DNA of 64,000 nucleotides from DATFDN01 sp035685165 (lineage in GTDB: Bacteria; Pseudomonadota; Alphaproteobacteria; Acetobacterales; Acetobacteraceae): positions 186,001 through 250,000 of the forward strand of contig DASRBI010000004.1 in assembly GCA_035685165.1 (NCBI GenBank), given 5' to 3'. Below, piece by piece: positions 27,404 to 36,125 of the stretch. A program made the position numbers and the translations under genes. Each line of letters starts with the position of its first letter. Position 1 is the stretch's first letter. The notes under the pieces are model-generated. The model was not told the DNA's origin. It did no database searches and saw nothing but the letters and a program-made list of their open reading frames with translations.

Positions 27404-28507
27404 TCAGAAGAGGTCCGAAAGGTGCCGCTGATGCCCGGTGTCGATGCTCGTCTCGACGCTCATGCCGGCGCGCAAAGGCGGATCGCCCTCCTGGTGCTCC
27501 ACACGGATGCGGACCGGGATGCGCTGCACCACCTTCACCCAGTTGCCCGAAGTGTTCTGCGCCGGAAGGATGGAGAACTCCGAGCCGCTGTTGGGCGCGA
27601 TGCTGTCCACCACGCCCTTCCAGGTGCGGCCGGGATAGGTATCGACACTCACCTCCACCGGATCGCCAGGCTTGACCCAGGTGAGCTCGGTTTCCTTCGG
27701 ATCGGCCTCCACCCACACATCTTCGGTGGAGACGATGCCGAAGGCGGCGGTAGAGGCGGCGAGATACATGCCGGGCTGGATCGTATCGACCTGCGTCAAC
27801 ATGCCGTCGAACGGCGCGCGGATGACAGTGTCGTCGAGCTGACGCTCCGCCTCGTCCACCTTCGCCTTGGCGGCGAGATAGTCGGGCAGGGTCCGCACGT
27901 CAGCGTCCGCATCGCCGCCGATGCGGGCGAGCTGCACCTCTGCCGCGGTCCGCAGCGAGGCGATGGCGTGCTGATCGGCGGCGACCCGGAAGCGCGCGTC
28001 GTCATATTCGGCGCGCGTCACCCCGCCGCTTTTCACGAGCGCGGCGGCGCGGTCGAAATTCGCCTGGTCGGACTGAAGCTGGGACTGCTTGACCTCGATG
28101 TCCTGCAGCATCCGCTTATAGTCGCGTTGCTCGGCGGTCAGGCGCAGCGCGGTCGCGTTCATCTCGGCACGGGCGCCTTCGAGCGCGATGCGGAAATGCC
28201 GGTCGTCGAGGCGCAGCAGCACGTCGCCCTTCTTGACGATCTGACCCTCGTGCACGGGGATCTCGGCGACGATGCCGGAGACATCGGTGGAAAGCGGCTC
28301 CTTCGCCGCCTGCACATAGGCGTCGTCCACATCGACATAGCGGCCGCCATGCAGCCAGAACTCGGCCGCCCCCACCGCGACGACCAGGATGCCGCCGATC
28401 ATCAGGATCGGACCGAGCGCATGGCGGCTGATGCGAGTGCGCGCGCGCCGCTTCGGGCCGGCGACCTCGCCCACGGCACCGCGCGGAGCGGCGGCGGTTT
28501 GCGACAT
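27404..28507 (-). CDS. emrA: EmrA-type HlyD family membrane fusion protein
   Basis: A 367-residue periplasmic adaptor. One transmembrane segment at about residues 32-48 (GPILMIGGILVVAVGAA), then VDDAYVQAAKEPLSTDVSGIVAEIPVHEGQIVKKGDVLLRLDD (first lipoyl half), a long alpha-helical coiled coil (about 110-190), AERQLDDTVIRAPFDGMLTQ (second lipoyl half) and a beta-barrel ending in DPVEVSVDTYPGRTWKG. ATG 28507 was chosen because it overlaps the MarR stop (ATGA); the longer frame upstream is MarR shadow. Confidence 0.93.
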   Translation of the reverse strand: MSQTAAAPRGAVGEVAGPKRRARTRISRHALGPILMIGGILVVAVGAAEFWLHGGRYVDVDDAYVQAAKEPLSTDVSGIVAEIPVHEGQIVKKGDVLLRLDDRHFRIALEGARAEMNATALRLTAEQRDYKRMLQDIEVKQSQLQSDQANFDRAAALVKSGGVTRAEYDDARFRVAADQHAIASLRTAAEVQLARIGGDADADVRTLPDYLAAKAKVDEAERQLDDTVIRAPFDGMLTQVDTIQPGMYLAASTAAFGIVSTEDVWVEADPKETELTWVKPGDPVEVSVDTYPGRTWKGVVDSIAPNSGSEFSILPAQNTSGNWVKVVQRIPVRIRVEHQEGDPPLRAGMSVETSIDTGHQRHLSDLF

Positions 28508-28995
28508 CAGGCGACCTCCCGGGCAGGAACCGCGGCCTCGCGGCGCGACTGGGCATCTCGGAGCAAAGTCGATTTGATGTGCTGGAGTGCGCCGATCAGG
28601 GTCTCCACAGCCTCCGGTTCCAGCCCGGCGGTGATGCCGCAGGCAATCTCGGACCGCTGGCACTCGATCTCGCGCAGCATCGGATGGGCCTCGGGGCGCA
28701 GATGCAGCCGCCAGATGCGCCGGTCGCGCGGATCGGGCCGCCGCTCCACCATGCCGCGGCTCTCCAGCCGGTCGATCAGCCGGGCGACCGTCATCGGCTC
28801 CACTTCAAGGAGCTCGGCCAGCTCCTTCTGCGTGATGCCGGGCTGTCGTTCGAGCCAGATCAGGATGCCCCATTGCGCGCGGGTCATTCCGTGCGCGCTC
28901 GCCCGCTTGTCGGCGTCGATCCGGAGCAGACGGGCGACGTCGTGCAGAAGAAACAGAAGGTCGCGCTTTAGCTCCCGCACCGGCCCGAACTCCAT
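28507..28995 (-). CDS. MarR family transcriptional regulator
   Basis: A 162-residue MarR-type winged-helix repressor. The HTH runs through ARLLRIDADKRASAHGMTRAQWGILIWLERQPGITQKELAELLEVEPMTVARLIDRLESRGMVERRPDPRDRR, with the typical beta-wing DPRDRRIW. It is the first gene of the marR-emrA-emrB set and surely represses it; a near-perfect operator lies just upstream (29004-29029). The ligand is unknown. Confidence 0.94.
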   Translation of the reverse strand: MEFGPVRELKRDLLFLLHDVARLLRIDADKRASAHGMTRAQWGILIWLERQPGITQKELAELLEVEPMTVARLIDRLESRGMVERRPDPRDRRIWRLHLRPEAHPMLREIECQRSEIACGITAGLEPEAVETLIGALQHIKSTLLRDAQSRREAAVPAREVA

Positions 28996-29003
28996 AGCTT
29001 GAG

Positions 29004-29029
29004 GTGATAATAAGTCGCGTTATGATCAC
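29004..29029. promoter_or_regulatory. Probable MarR operator
   Basis: GTGATAATAA (29004-29013) and TTATGATCAC (29020-29029) form an inverted repeat of ten-base arms with one mismatch around GTCGCG. It lies 9-34 bases upstream of the marR start. An 11-base palindrome ACTAGTCTAGT (29028-29038) abuts it. Confidence 0.65.
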
Positions 29030-29166
29030 TAGTCTAGTTTAACAGTCATGCAACCCACACAGGGCCGATCCGATGCCGCCTCACGGCTGCCGAGGAGACG
29101 GGATCGGGTTGACCCGGACACACCGCTCCGTCAGATGCGCCAGATGGTTCCGGTCCCGGCGCGCCA

Positions 29167-30231
29167 ATGAACATCCTGGTGACAGGCGGTTGCGGCTTTA
29201 TCGGCTCCGCCGTCGTGCGGCATCTGATCCGCGCGACCGGCCATGTCGTGATCAACCTCGACAAGATGACCTACGCCGCCTCCGAGGAGGCGCTGGAGGA
29301 GGCGCGGACGCACCGGCGCCACGTGCTGGTGAAGGCCGACATCGCCGATGCCGCCGCCGTGCGGGAGGTCTTCGCAACGTACCGGCCCGACGCCGTCATG
29401 CACCTCGCCGCCGAGAGCCACGTCGATCGTTCGATCGACGCGCCGGGCGACTTCATCCGCACCAACCTCGTCGGCACCTTCGTGCTGCTGGAGGAGGCGC
29501 GGCGGCACTGGAGCGCCCTGCCCGCCGAGGCCCGCCCCGACTTCCGCTTCCACCATATTTCCACCGACGAGGTGTTCGGCGCGCTCGGGCCGGGGGATCC
29601 GGCCTTCACCGAGGAGACGCGCTACGATCCGCGCAGCCCTTATTCGGCGAGCAAGGCCGGGTCGGACCATCTGGCGCGCGCCTGGTTCCACACCTACGGG
29701 CTGCCGGTGATCGTCAGCAATACCACCAACAATTACGGCTTTTGGCAGTTTCCGGAGAAACTGATCCCGCTCGTCACGCTCAACGCGCTCGAGGGCAAGA
29801 GGCTGCCGGTCTATGGCGACGGCTCGAACCTGCGCGACTGGCTGTTCGTGGAGGACCACGCGGCGGCGCTGGTACGCGTCCTCTTGCATGGGCAGCCGGG
29901 CGCGACCTACGCGATCGGCGCCCGCCAGCCGCGCAGCAACCTGCAGGTGGTGCGGGCAGTCTGCGCGCACCTCGACCGCCGCCTGCCCGATCCGGCCGGC
30001 CCGCGCGAGCGGCTGATCACCTTCGTCGCCGACCGGCCGGGGCACGATTTCCGCTATGAGATCGACCCCGCCCGCACCGAGGCCGCGCTCGGCTGGCGCG
30101 CGCCGCATGATTTCGAGACCGGACTCGCGCGCACGGTCGACTGGTATCTCGCGAACCGCGCGTGGTGGGAAGGGCTGCGCGCGCGCTATGCGCGCGAGCG
30201 GCTGGGAGTGGTGAGGGAGGCCGCGTCGTGA
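29167..30231 (+). CDS. rfbB: dTDP-glucose 4,6-dehydratase
   Basis: A 354-residue extended SDR that converts dTDP-glucose to dTDP-4-keto-6-deoxyglucose. NAD motif TGGCGFIG is at residues 6-13, catalytic STDEVFG (Thr-Asp-Glu triad) near 136, YSASK near 159-163, and NTTNNYGFWQFPEKLIP is the family's substrate loop. It opens the rfbBACD operon; rfbA starts inside its stop by GTGA overlap. No promoter was recognised in the 171 bases shared with marR. Confidence 0.96.
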   Translation: MNILVTGGCGFIGSAVVRHLIRATGHVVINLDKMTYAASEEALEEARTHRRHVLVKADIADAAAVREVFATYRPDAVMHLAAESHVDRSIDAPGDFIRTNLVGTFVLLEEARRHWSALPAEARPDFRFHHISTDEVFGALGPGDPAFTEETRYDPRSPYSASKAGSDHLARAWFHTYGLPVIVSNTTNNYGFWQFPEKLIPLVTLNALEGKRLPVYGDGSNLRDWLFVEDHAAALVRVLLHGQPGATYAIGARQPRSNLQVVRAVCAHLDRRLPDPAGPRERLITFVADRPGHDFRYEIDPARTEAALGWRAPHDFETGLARTVDWYLANRAWWEGLRARYARERLGVVREAAS

Positions 30232-31103
30232 AGGGCATCATTCTTGCCGGCGGGTCCGGCACGCGGCTGCACCCGGCGACCCTCGCCTGCTCCAAGCAGC
30301 TCCTGCCCGTCTACGACAAGCCGATGATCTACTACCCGCTGTCCACGCTGATGCTGGCAGGCATCCGCGACATATTGGTGGTCTCGACGCCGCAGGACTT
30401 GCCGCAGTTCCGCCGCCTGCTCGGCAGCGGCGCGCGCTTGGGCGTGCACTTTGCCTACGCCGAGCAGCCGAGCCCCGACGGGCTGGCGCAAGCGTTTCTG
30501 ATCGGCGCGGAGTGGATCGCAGGCGAGTCCTGCGCGCTCGCGCTCGGCGACAATCTGCTCCATGCCGAGCATCTGTCCGATCTGCTGCGCGCCGCGGTAG
30601 CACGCCCGCGCGGTGCCACGGTGTTCGCCTACGAGGTGCGCGACCCGGAACGCTACGGAGTGGTGAGCTTCGGCCCCGACGGGCGCGCGGTGGAGATCGT
30701 CGAAAAGCCGCGCGAGCCGAAATCGGACTGGGCGGTGACGGGCATCTATTTCTACGACCGCCGCGTGACCGAGTTCGCCCGCACGATCCGCCCCTCGGCG
30801 CGCGGCGAGCTGGAGATCACTGATCTCAACCGCATCTACCTCGAGCTCGGCGAACTGCATGTGGAGCGGCTCTCGCGCGGCTGCGCGTGGCTCGATGCCG
30901 GCACGCCAGACAGCCTGCTGCAAGCGGCAAGCTACGTGCAGACGATCCAAAGCCGCACGGGGCTGTTGGTCGGCTGCCCCGAGGAGGTGGCGTTCCGCAT
31001 GGGCTATATCGGCGCGGTGGAGCTGCGCGCGGCGGCGGATGCGCTCGGCAAGACCGAGCTCGGCCGCGTGCTGCGCGACCTGGCAGACGGCAAGCACGAA
31101 TGA
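30228..31103 (+). CDS. rfbA: Glucose-1-phosphate thymidylyltransferase
   Basis: A 291-residue RmlA/RfbA that makes dTDP-glucose. The nucleotide motif ILAGGSGTRLHPATLACSKQLLPVYDKPMIYYPLSTLMLAGI is at the N-terminus, with GDN in ALALGDNLLHA and EKPREPKSDWAVTGIYFYD later. The start is GTG at 30228, overlapping the rfbB stop, with GGGAGG about 10 bases upstream; the longer ATG reading starting at 30162 lies within rfbB. This is the usual RfbA length. Confidence 0.96.
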   Translation: MKGIILAGGSGTRLHPATLACSKQLLPVYDKPMIYYPLSTLMLAGIRDILVVSTPQDLPQFRRLLGSGARLGVHFAYAEQPSPDGLAQAFLIGAEWIAGESCALALGDNLLHAEHLSDLLRAAVARPRGATVFAYEVRDPERYGVVSFGPDGRAVEIVEKPREPKSDWAVTGIYFYDRRVTEFARTIRPSARGELEITDLNRIYLELGELHVERLSRGCAWLDAGTPDSLLQAASYVQTIQSRTGLLVGCPEEVAFRMGYIGAVELRAAADALGKTELGRVLRDLADGKHE

Positions 31104-31660
31104 AGGTCGAGGCGCTAGCGGCGATACCCGAGGTGCTGCTGATCGAGCCGGCACGCTTTCCCGACAGCCGCGGCTTCTTCTCGGAAACCTGGAACCAGCG
31201 GCGTTACGCCGAAATCGGCGTGCCGGGGCCGTTCGTGCAAGACAACCACAGCCTCTCGTCGCGCAAGGGAACGATCCGCGGCCTGCACCTGCAGATCGCC
31301 CCGAGCGTGCAGGGCAAGCTCGTGCGCTGCGTGCGCGGCGCGATCTGGGACGTCGCGGTGGACGTGCGCCACGGCTCTCCCACCTACGGGCGCCACGCCG
31401 CCGCGGTGCTGAGCGCGGAGAATTGGCGGCAGCTTTGGATTCCGGGCGGCTTCCTGCACGGTTTCTGCACGCTCGAACCGGATACCGAAGTGATCTACAA
31501 AGTCACCGCCGATTACGACCGCGCCGCCGAGCGCGGCGTGGTGTGGGACGATCCCGATCTCGCTCTGCCCTGGCCGGTCGCTGACGGTCAAGCGCTGCTT
31601 TCCGACAAGGACCGGGGGCTGCCGCTGCTGCGCGACTGCCCAGTCTGGTTCCGGCTGTGA
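31100..31660 (+). CDS. rfbC: dTDP-4-dehydrorhamnose 3,5-epimerase
   Basis: A 186-residue RmlC cupin-type epimerase: FPDSRGFFSETWNQRRYAE, then QDNHSLSSRKGTIRGLHLQ, the catalytic-region IWDVAVDVRHGSPTYG and WIPGGFLHGFCTLE, and YKVTADYDRAAERGVVWDDPD. Its ATG at 31100 overlaps rfbA's stop. Complete. Confidence 0.96.
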   Translation: MKVEALAAIPEVLLIEPARFPDSRGFFSETWNQRRYAEIGVPGPFVQDNHSLSSRKGTIRGLHLQIAPSVQGKLVRCVRGAIWDVAVDVRHGSPTYGRHAAAVLSAENWRQLWIPGGFLHGFCTLEPDTEVIYKVTADYDRAAERGVVWDDPDLALPWPVADGQALLSDKDRGLPLLRDCPVWFRL

Positions 31661-32538
31661 CGATCCTGGTCACGGGCGGATCGGGCCAGCTCGCCTCGGC
31701 GCTGGCCGAGCTCGGCGGCGCGCGCGTGCATCGGGTCGGACGGCCCGATTTCGATTTCGATCGCCCGGAGACGATCGCCGCCTCCTTCCGCGCCGCCGAC
31801 CCCGCGCTGGTGGTGAACGCGGCGGCCTACACCGCGGTCGATGCAGCGGAAACCGATGTCGAAGCGGCCTTCCGCGCCAACCGCGACGGGCCGGCGCGGC
31901 TCGCCCGCCTCTGCGCCGAGGCCGGCGTGCCGCTTGTGCATGTCTCGACCGACTACGTGTTCGACGGTCTGAAGGGCGCGCCCTACGTGGAGACCGACCC
32001 CGTTTCGCCGCAGGGTGTGTACGGCGCCAGCAAGCTCGCCGGCGAGCGCGCCGTGCTGGGGAGCGGGGCGCGCGCGCTGATCCTCCGCACCTCCTGGGTT
32101 TATGCGCCGGTCGGCAAGAACTTCGTCCGCACCATGCTCGCGGCGGGACGCAACACCGACCGGCTGCGCGTCGTCGCCGACCAAAAGGGCTGCCCGACCG
32201 CGGCGGCGGATTTGGCAGCGGCGATCCTGGAGGTGGCGCGCGCGATCGAACGCGGCTGGTCGGACGATTTCGGCGGCGTGTTCCATGCCGCCGGCGCGGG
32301 CTGGACCACTTGGCATGGTCTCGCCACCGCCGTGTTCGCCGAGGCCGCAAGATTCGGCGAACGCCAGCCGGAGGTCGCGGCGATTGCGACGTCCGACTGG
32401 CCGACGCCCGCACGTCGGCCGCCAGATTCGCGGCTCGACTGCACGCGGCTGGCGGCGGTGTTCGGGGTGCGACTGCCGCCGTGGCAGGAGGGGCTCGCGC
32501 GCATGATCGCCGCCGCCTTCCGCGACGGCGCGGTTTGA
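31657..32538 (+). CDS. rfbD: dTDP-4-dehydrorhamnose reductase
   Basis: A 293-residue RmlD reductase that completes dTDP-L-rhamnose. N-terminal ILVTGGSGQLASAL, then NAAAYTAVDAAETDVEAAFRANRD, STDYVFDGLKGAPYVETDP, and YGASKLAGERAVL are signatures. GTG start 31657 overlaps rfbC's stop. The four enzymes give the sugar donor for surface rhamnose, but no rhamnosyltransferase is adjacent. Confidence 0.96.
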   Translation: MTILVTGGSGQLASALAELGGARVHRVGRPDFDFDRPETIAASFRAADPALVVNAAAYTAVDAAETDVEAAFRANRDGPARLARLCAEAGVPLVHVSTDYVFDGLKGAPYVETDPVSPQGVYGASKLAGERAVLGSGARALILRTSWVYAPVGKNFVRTMLAAGRNTDRLRVVADQKGCPTAAADLAAAILEVARAIERGWSDDFGGVFHAAGAGWTTWHGLATAVFAEAARFGERQPEVAAIATSDWPTPARRPPDSRLDCTRLAAVFGVRLPPWQEGLARMIAAAFRDGAV

Positions 32539-32661
32539 CCTCGTATCTTGCTTCGACGACGCAGCCGGCTTGCGGGAGGCGCATAGTGATCCGAAGCACG
32601 ATCCGTCCGTCCCCGGAACCGCCCCCGACCCGGGACGCCTCAAGCGAACATTGCGTGCGGA

Positions 32662-33627
32662 TCACGAGCGGCGGCCCGCATCTCCTGGCCTGCGGCGTCC
32701 GCCAGCGCGATGACCCGCACGGACCTGCTCGGTCAGGAAATCCAGAAACGCCTGAACCTTGGGCGGCACGAACGCCGCATCGTGGAATATGGCGTAGATG
32801 CCTTGCCGGAACCGCGTGTTCGTCACCCGGTGATCGGCAAGCAGCCGCACCAGCCGCCCGGCGTCGAGATCCGGCTGCACCGTATAGTCGTCGAGCAGCG
32901 CGATCCCATGCCCGAGCAGCGCCAAGGTCCGCAACACCTCGCCGTTGTTGGTCGTGAAACTTGACTCCACCACGATCTCGTCCAGCTGGTCGCCCCGCAG
33001 GAAGCGCCAGACGACGTCCTCCGGCCCAAGCCAATAGGTCAGGCAATCATGGGCCGCGAGGTCGGCAGGCCGCGCCGGCGCGGGCCGGCGCGCGAGGTAG
33101 TCCGGGCTCGCCACCAGGATGCGCTCGCTGGCGAGAACGAGCCGCTGCTTCAGGCTGGAATCGGGCGGCAAGCCGATGCGGAACTCGACGTCGTAATGCT
33201 CGTCGGCGATGTTGGCCGGCTGTTCTGAAAGCCGCAGCTCGATGCGTATCGCCGGATAAAGCGCCTGAAACCGCGGCACCAATGGCGCGATCACGCGGAT
33301 GCCGAACATCGTGCGCGAATGCACGCGCAGCGTGCCGCTCGGCGTCGATTGATAGGCACCGGCCGTGATATCCGCCTCGCGGATCGTCCGCAGCGCCGGT
33401 TCGATCCGCTCGAAATAGGCCCGCCCGGCGTCGGTCAGCATCAGCTTGCGGCTGGTTCGGTTCAGCAACTGCACACCGAGCCCGTCCTCGAGCTGGGCGA
33501 TGTGGCGGGAGACTGATGCGGGAGAGAGCCCCGCGCGGCGGCCCGCTTCCGAGAAGCTCCCCGCCCGCACCGAGGCGACGAACAGCTCCATCGCTTGCAG
33601 CTTGCTCACGGCGCCGGATCTTTGCAA
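32662..33627 (-). CDS. LysR family transcriptional regulator
   Basis: A 321-residue LysR regulator. The winged HTH is near residues 10-65 (MELFVASVRAGSFSEAGRRAGLSPASVSRHIAQLEDGLGVQLLNRTSRKLMLTDAG), followed by a type 2 periplasmic-binding ligand domain. The subfamily is CrgA/YafC-like (YSTPSGTLRVHS-type). It diverges from the luciferase-like monooxygenase at 33754, with an inverted repeat between, so it probably controls that gene. The C-terminus is Arg/Gly-rich and may be extended. Confidence 0.92.
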   Translation of the reverse strand: MQRSGAVSKLQAMELFVASVRAGSFSEAGRRAGLSPASVSRHIAQLEDGLGVQLLNRTSRKLMLTDAGRAYFERIEPALRTIREADITAGAYQSTPSGTLRVHSRTMFGIRVIAPLVPRFQALYPAIRIELRLSEQPANIADEHYDVEFRIGLPPDSSLKQRLVLASERILVASPDYLARRPAPARPADLAAHDCLTYWLGPEDVVWRFLRGDQLDEIVVESSFTTNNGEVLRTLALLGHGIALLDDYTVQPDLDAGRLVRLLADHRVTNTRFRQGIYAIFHDAAFVPPKVQAFLDFLTEQVRAGHRAGGRRRPGDAGRRS

Positions 33628-33654
33628 TTTCCAAGAAGGTGCTGCTTACCCTAT

Positions 33655-33677
33655 TCGGGTTGTTCGGCACAACCCGA
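33655..33677. promoter_or_regulatory. Inverted repeat between lysR and the monooxygenase gene
   Basis: TCGGGTTGT (33655-33663) and ACAACCCGA (33669-33677) are perfect nine-base arms around TCGGC. Such dyads occur in LysR-regulated divergent promoters, so it is a candidate operator for the neighbouring regulator. Confidence 0.5.
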
Positions 33678-33753
33678 GCTGCGAGTGACCGCGGCAGGCT
33701 GATGCCCGAGGCATTCGAGCGAACCGTCAGCCGAGCAAGGGAGCCGTGCGGCC

Positions 33754-34839
33754 ATGGAATTCGGCATTTTCATCCTGATGCAGCAACGCACCTACGCGCA
33801 GACCTCCGCGCAGGTGGTGCGCGATGCGGTCGAACAGACCGTCGCGGCGGACGCGACCGGGTTCGACACTGCCTGGTACGCCGAGCATCACTTCTCGAAT
33901 TACGGCCTCTGCCCGTCGCCCTTGATGATGGTCGCGCATTGCGCCGGCCTCACGCGGCGCATCCGGCTCGGCAGCGCGGTCTGCGTGCTGCCGCTTTATC
34001 ATCCGGCGCGGCTGATGGCAGAAATCGCCTTCGCCGACACCGTCTCGTCCGGCCGGCTGGAGCTCGGCGTCGGCTCCGGCTATCAGCAATTCGAGTTCGA
34101 GCGGTTCGGCGTTGCCCTGGAAGACGGGCCCGAGCGTTTCAACGAATATCTCGACGCGATTCAGCAAGGCCTGACTCGCAAGGTCTTCTCCTTCGACGGC
34201 AAGCACTTGCAGATGCCCCCCACGTCGATCAGCATCCGGCCGGTGCAGCAGCCGATGCCGCCCATTTGGCTTGCCACCGGCGATCCCACCACACAGCGTC
34301 GAGCGATCCGCGAGGGTCATAATTTGTTCGTGACCGCGCTGCTGCATGGCACCGACCGGCTGCGCGCCATGCGCCAAGGACTGGAGCACGCGGCCGCCGC
34401 CGAGGGCCGCTTGATCGACAAGACCAAGGTCGGCCTGCTGCGCTGCGCCTTCGCCAGCGACCGCGAGAGTGAAATCCAAAGCTTCCTCGACTGCGCCCGC
34501 TATCAGCGCCGGCTGTCGGAAAGCCTGAAGTTCCGCCTCTCGCAGAGTAGCGACGGTTACATGCTGCAGGAGCAGCCGAGCCCGCACGACATGGATCTCA
34601 ACACAATCCGCGCCAATTTGCCGATCGGCAGCGTCGATTACGTCGTGGAGCGCATGGTAGAGGAAATCCGCGTGCTGCGTCCCGCCCATATCGCGCTCCA
34701 GACCCAGCTCGGTGATTTCGACCAAAAGACCATGCTGCGCCAGATCGAGCTGTGGGGCAGCCGCATCATTCCCGCGATCCGCCGGGAGCTCGGCAGCGAT
34801 TTTGCCACGCCGCAAGAGCTCGCCGCGGCCGCTGGGTAG
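33754..34839 (+). CDS. Luciferase-like flavin-dependent monooxygenase (LLM class)
   Basis: A 361-residue TIM-barrel FMNH2-dependent monooxygenase (bacterial luciferase/alkanal family). The sequence MEFGIFILMQQRTYAQTSAQ, AWYAEHHFSNYGLCPSPLMM, TRRIRLGSAVCVLPLYHPARLMAEIAFADTVSSGRLELGVGSGYQ is typical of the group. It needs reduced flavin from a partner reductase, which is not adjacent. In a catabolic context such enzymes open C-S bonds or oxidise aldehydes, and this one lies with a binding protein and lactonase, facing an alkylsulfatase operon. Its role in desulfonation is inferred only. Confidence 0.9.
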   Translation: MEFGIFILMQQRTYAQTSAQVVRDAVEQTVAADATGFDTAWYAEHHFSNYGLCPSPLMMVAHCAGLTRRIRLGSAVCVLPLYHPARLMAEIAFADTVSSGRLELGVGSGYQQFEFERFGVALEDGPERFNEYLDAIQQGLTRKVFSFDGKHLQMPPTSISIRPVQQPMPPIWLATGDPTTQRRAIREGHNLFVTALLHGTDRLRAMRQGLEHAAAAEGRLIDKTKVGLLRCAFASDRESEIQSFLDCARYQRRLSESLKFRLSQSSDGYMLQEQPSPHDMDLNTIRANLPIGSVDYVVERMVEEIRVLRPAHIALQTQLGDFDQKTMLRQIELWGSRIIPAIRRELGSDFATPQELAAAAG

Positions 34840-34901
34840 AATCGCGCCGCGTCCGCGCCGGCGCCATCAATAGGAAGATCATCAAGGAGGGGTCCGCCAG
34901 A

Positions 34902-36125
34902 ATGATCACCTTGTCCCGCCGCGCCCTGCTCGGCACCAGCGCCGCCCTGGTTCCTGCGCTCGCCATGCGCCGCGCACGCGCCGCATCGGCGATGCCGGTG
35001 AAGATCGGCGTGCTGTGCGACTTCTCCGGCCCTTACGCCGACGACACCGGCACTGGGCTGAGGCTTGCCGTGAGCCTCGCCGCCCAGGATTCCGGTGCAG
35101 GGTTGCACCGGCCGGTGGAGATCCTGTCCGCCGACGATCACAACAAGCCCGATGTCGGCGCCGCAGTCGCGCGCCGCTGGCTCGGCGAGGAGAACGTGCA
35201 GGCGATCGTGTGCGGGTCGGCATCCTCGATCACGCTGGCGATTGCCGATTTGGTACGGGAGAAGAACGCGATCCTGCTCGTCTCCGGCAGCATGAGTTCC
35301 GACCTCACCGGCAAGGCGTGCGGGCCGACCAGCTTCCAATTCGGCTTCGATACCTATGCCTCGGCGCGCTCGGTCATCCAGCCGTCGGTCGCCGCCGGCC
35401 TGACGAGCTGGTACTTTATCAACGTCGATTACGCCTTCGGCCACAGCCTGCGCCGGGATGGCGAGGGCTTCGTGGCGCAAGCCGGCGGCAAGACGGTAGG
35501 ATCGACCGCGTTTCCGCTCAACACCGCCGATTTCTCGAGCTTCCTTTTGCAAGCGCGGGCCTCGGGCGCCAAGGCGATTGGCCTTGCCTGCGGCGGCAGC
35601 GACTGGACCAACCTCGTCAAGCAGGCGCACGAGTTCGGCGTGGACAAGAGCGGCCAGACGCTGGTTTCGCTTGCTTCGGGGTTTAACGAAGTCGTCGCGG
35701 CCGGACTGGAATCGGCGCAGGGCATGATGCTCGCCACGCCCTTCTACTGGAACATGAACGATGCCACGCGGGCATTCGCCGGGCGCTTCATGTCCGGCCA
35801 CAACGGCGTGCCGCCCAACTGGCAGCAGGCCTGCGGCTACAGCGCCGCCCTGCACTACCTGAAGGCGGTGCAGGCCGCCGGCAAGACGGACGGGGCCAGC
35901 GTCGCCAAGGCGATGCGCGGCATGAAGGTGCAGGACTTCACGGTCGAGGGTGCGGCGATCCGCCAGGATGGCCAGGTGATGCGACCCTCTTATTTGGCAC
36001 GCGTGAAGGCGCCGGGCGCCTCGCACGACAAGAATGATGCGTTCGAGGTCGTGCGCCTGATCGCGCCCGAGGAGACCTGGCGACCGGCCAACGAAAGCGC
36101 CTGTCCACTGCTGCGCCAAGCGTGA
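34902..36125 (+). CDS. ABC transporter substrate-binding protein (branched-chain amino acid type)
   Basis: A 407-residue periplasmic binding protein of the LivJ/LivK (peripla_BP_6) type. A twin-arginine-like signal SRRALLGTSAALVPALAMRRARA precedes the mature start, then KIGVLCDFSGPYADDTGTGLRLAVSLAAQDSG and the hinge-type FQFGFDTYASARSVIQPSVAAG. ATG 34902 has AAGGAGGGG just upstream. No LivHMGF permease or ATPase genes are adjacent, so it either uses remote components or acts as a sensor. Its stop overlaps the GTG of the SMP-30 gene (GTGA), so the two are co-translated. Confidence 0.9.
   Translation: MITLSRRALLGTSAALVPALAMRRARAASAMPVKIGVLCDFSGPYADDTGTGLRLAVSLAAQDSGAGLHRPVEILSADDHNKPDVGAAVARRWLGEENVQAIVCGSASSITLAIADLVREKNAILLVSGSMSSDLTGKACGPTSFQFGFDTYASARSVIQPSVAAGLTSWYFINVDYAFGHSLRRDGEGFVAQAGGKTVGSTAFPLNTADFSSFLLQARASGAKAIGLACGGSDWTNLVKQAHEFGVDKSGQTLVSLASGFNEVVAAGLESAQGMMLATPFYWNMNDATRAFAGRFMSGHNGVPPNWQQACGYSAALHYLKAVQAAGKTDGASVAKAMRGMKVQDFTVEGAAIRQDGQVMRPSYLARVKAPGASHDKNDAFEVVRLIAPEETWRPANESACPLLRQA

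Noticed and set aside
26539..27675. A 378-codon plus-strand frame under emrB and emrA
   Set aside because: Arg/His/Pro-rich antisense frame overlapping two strong genes.
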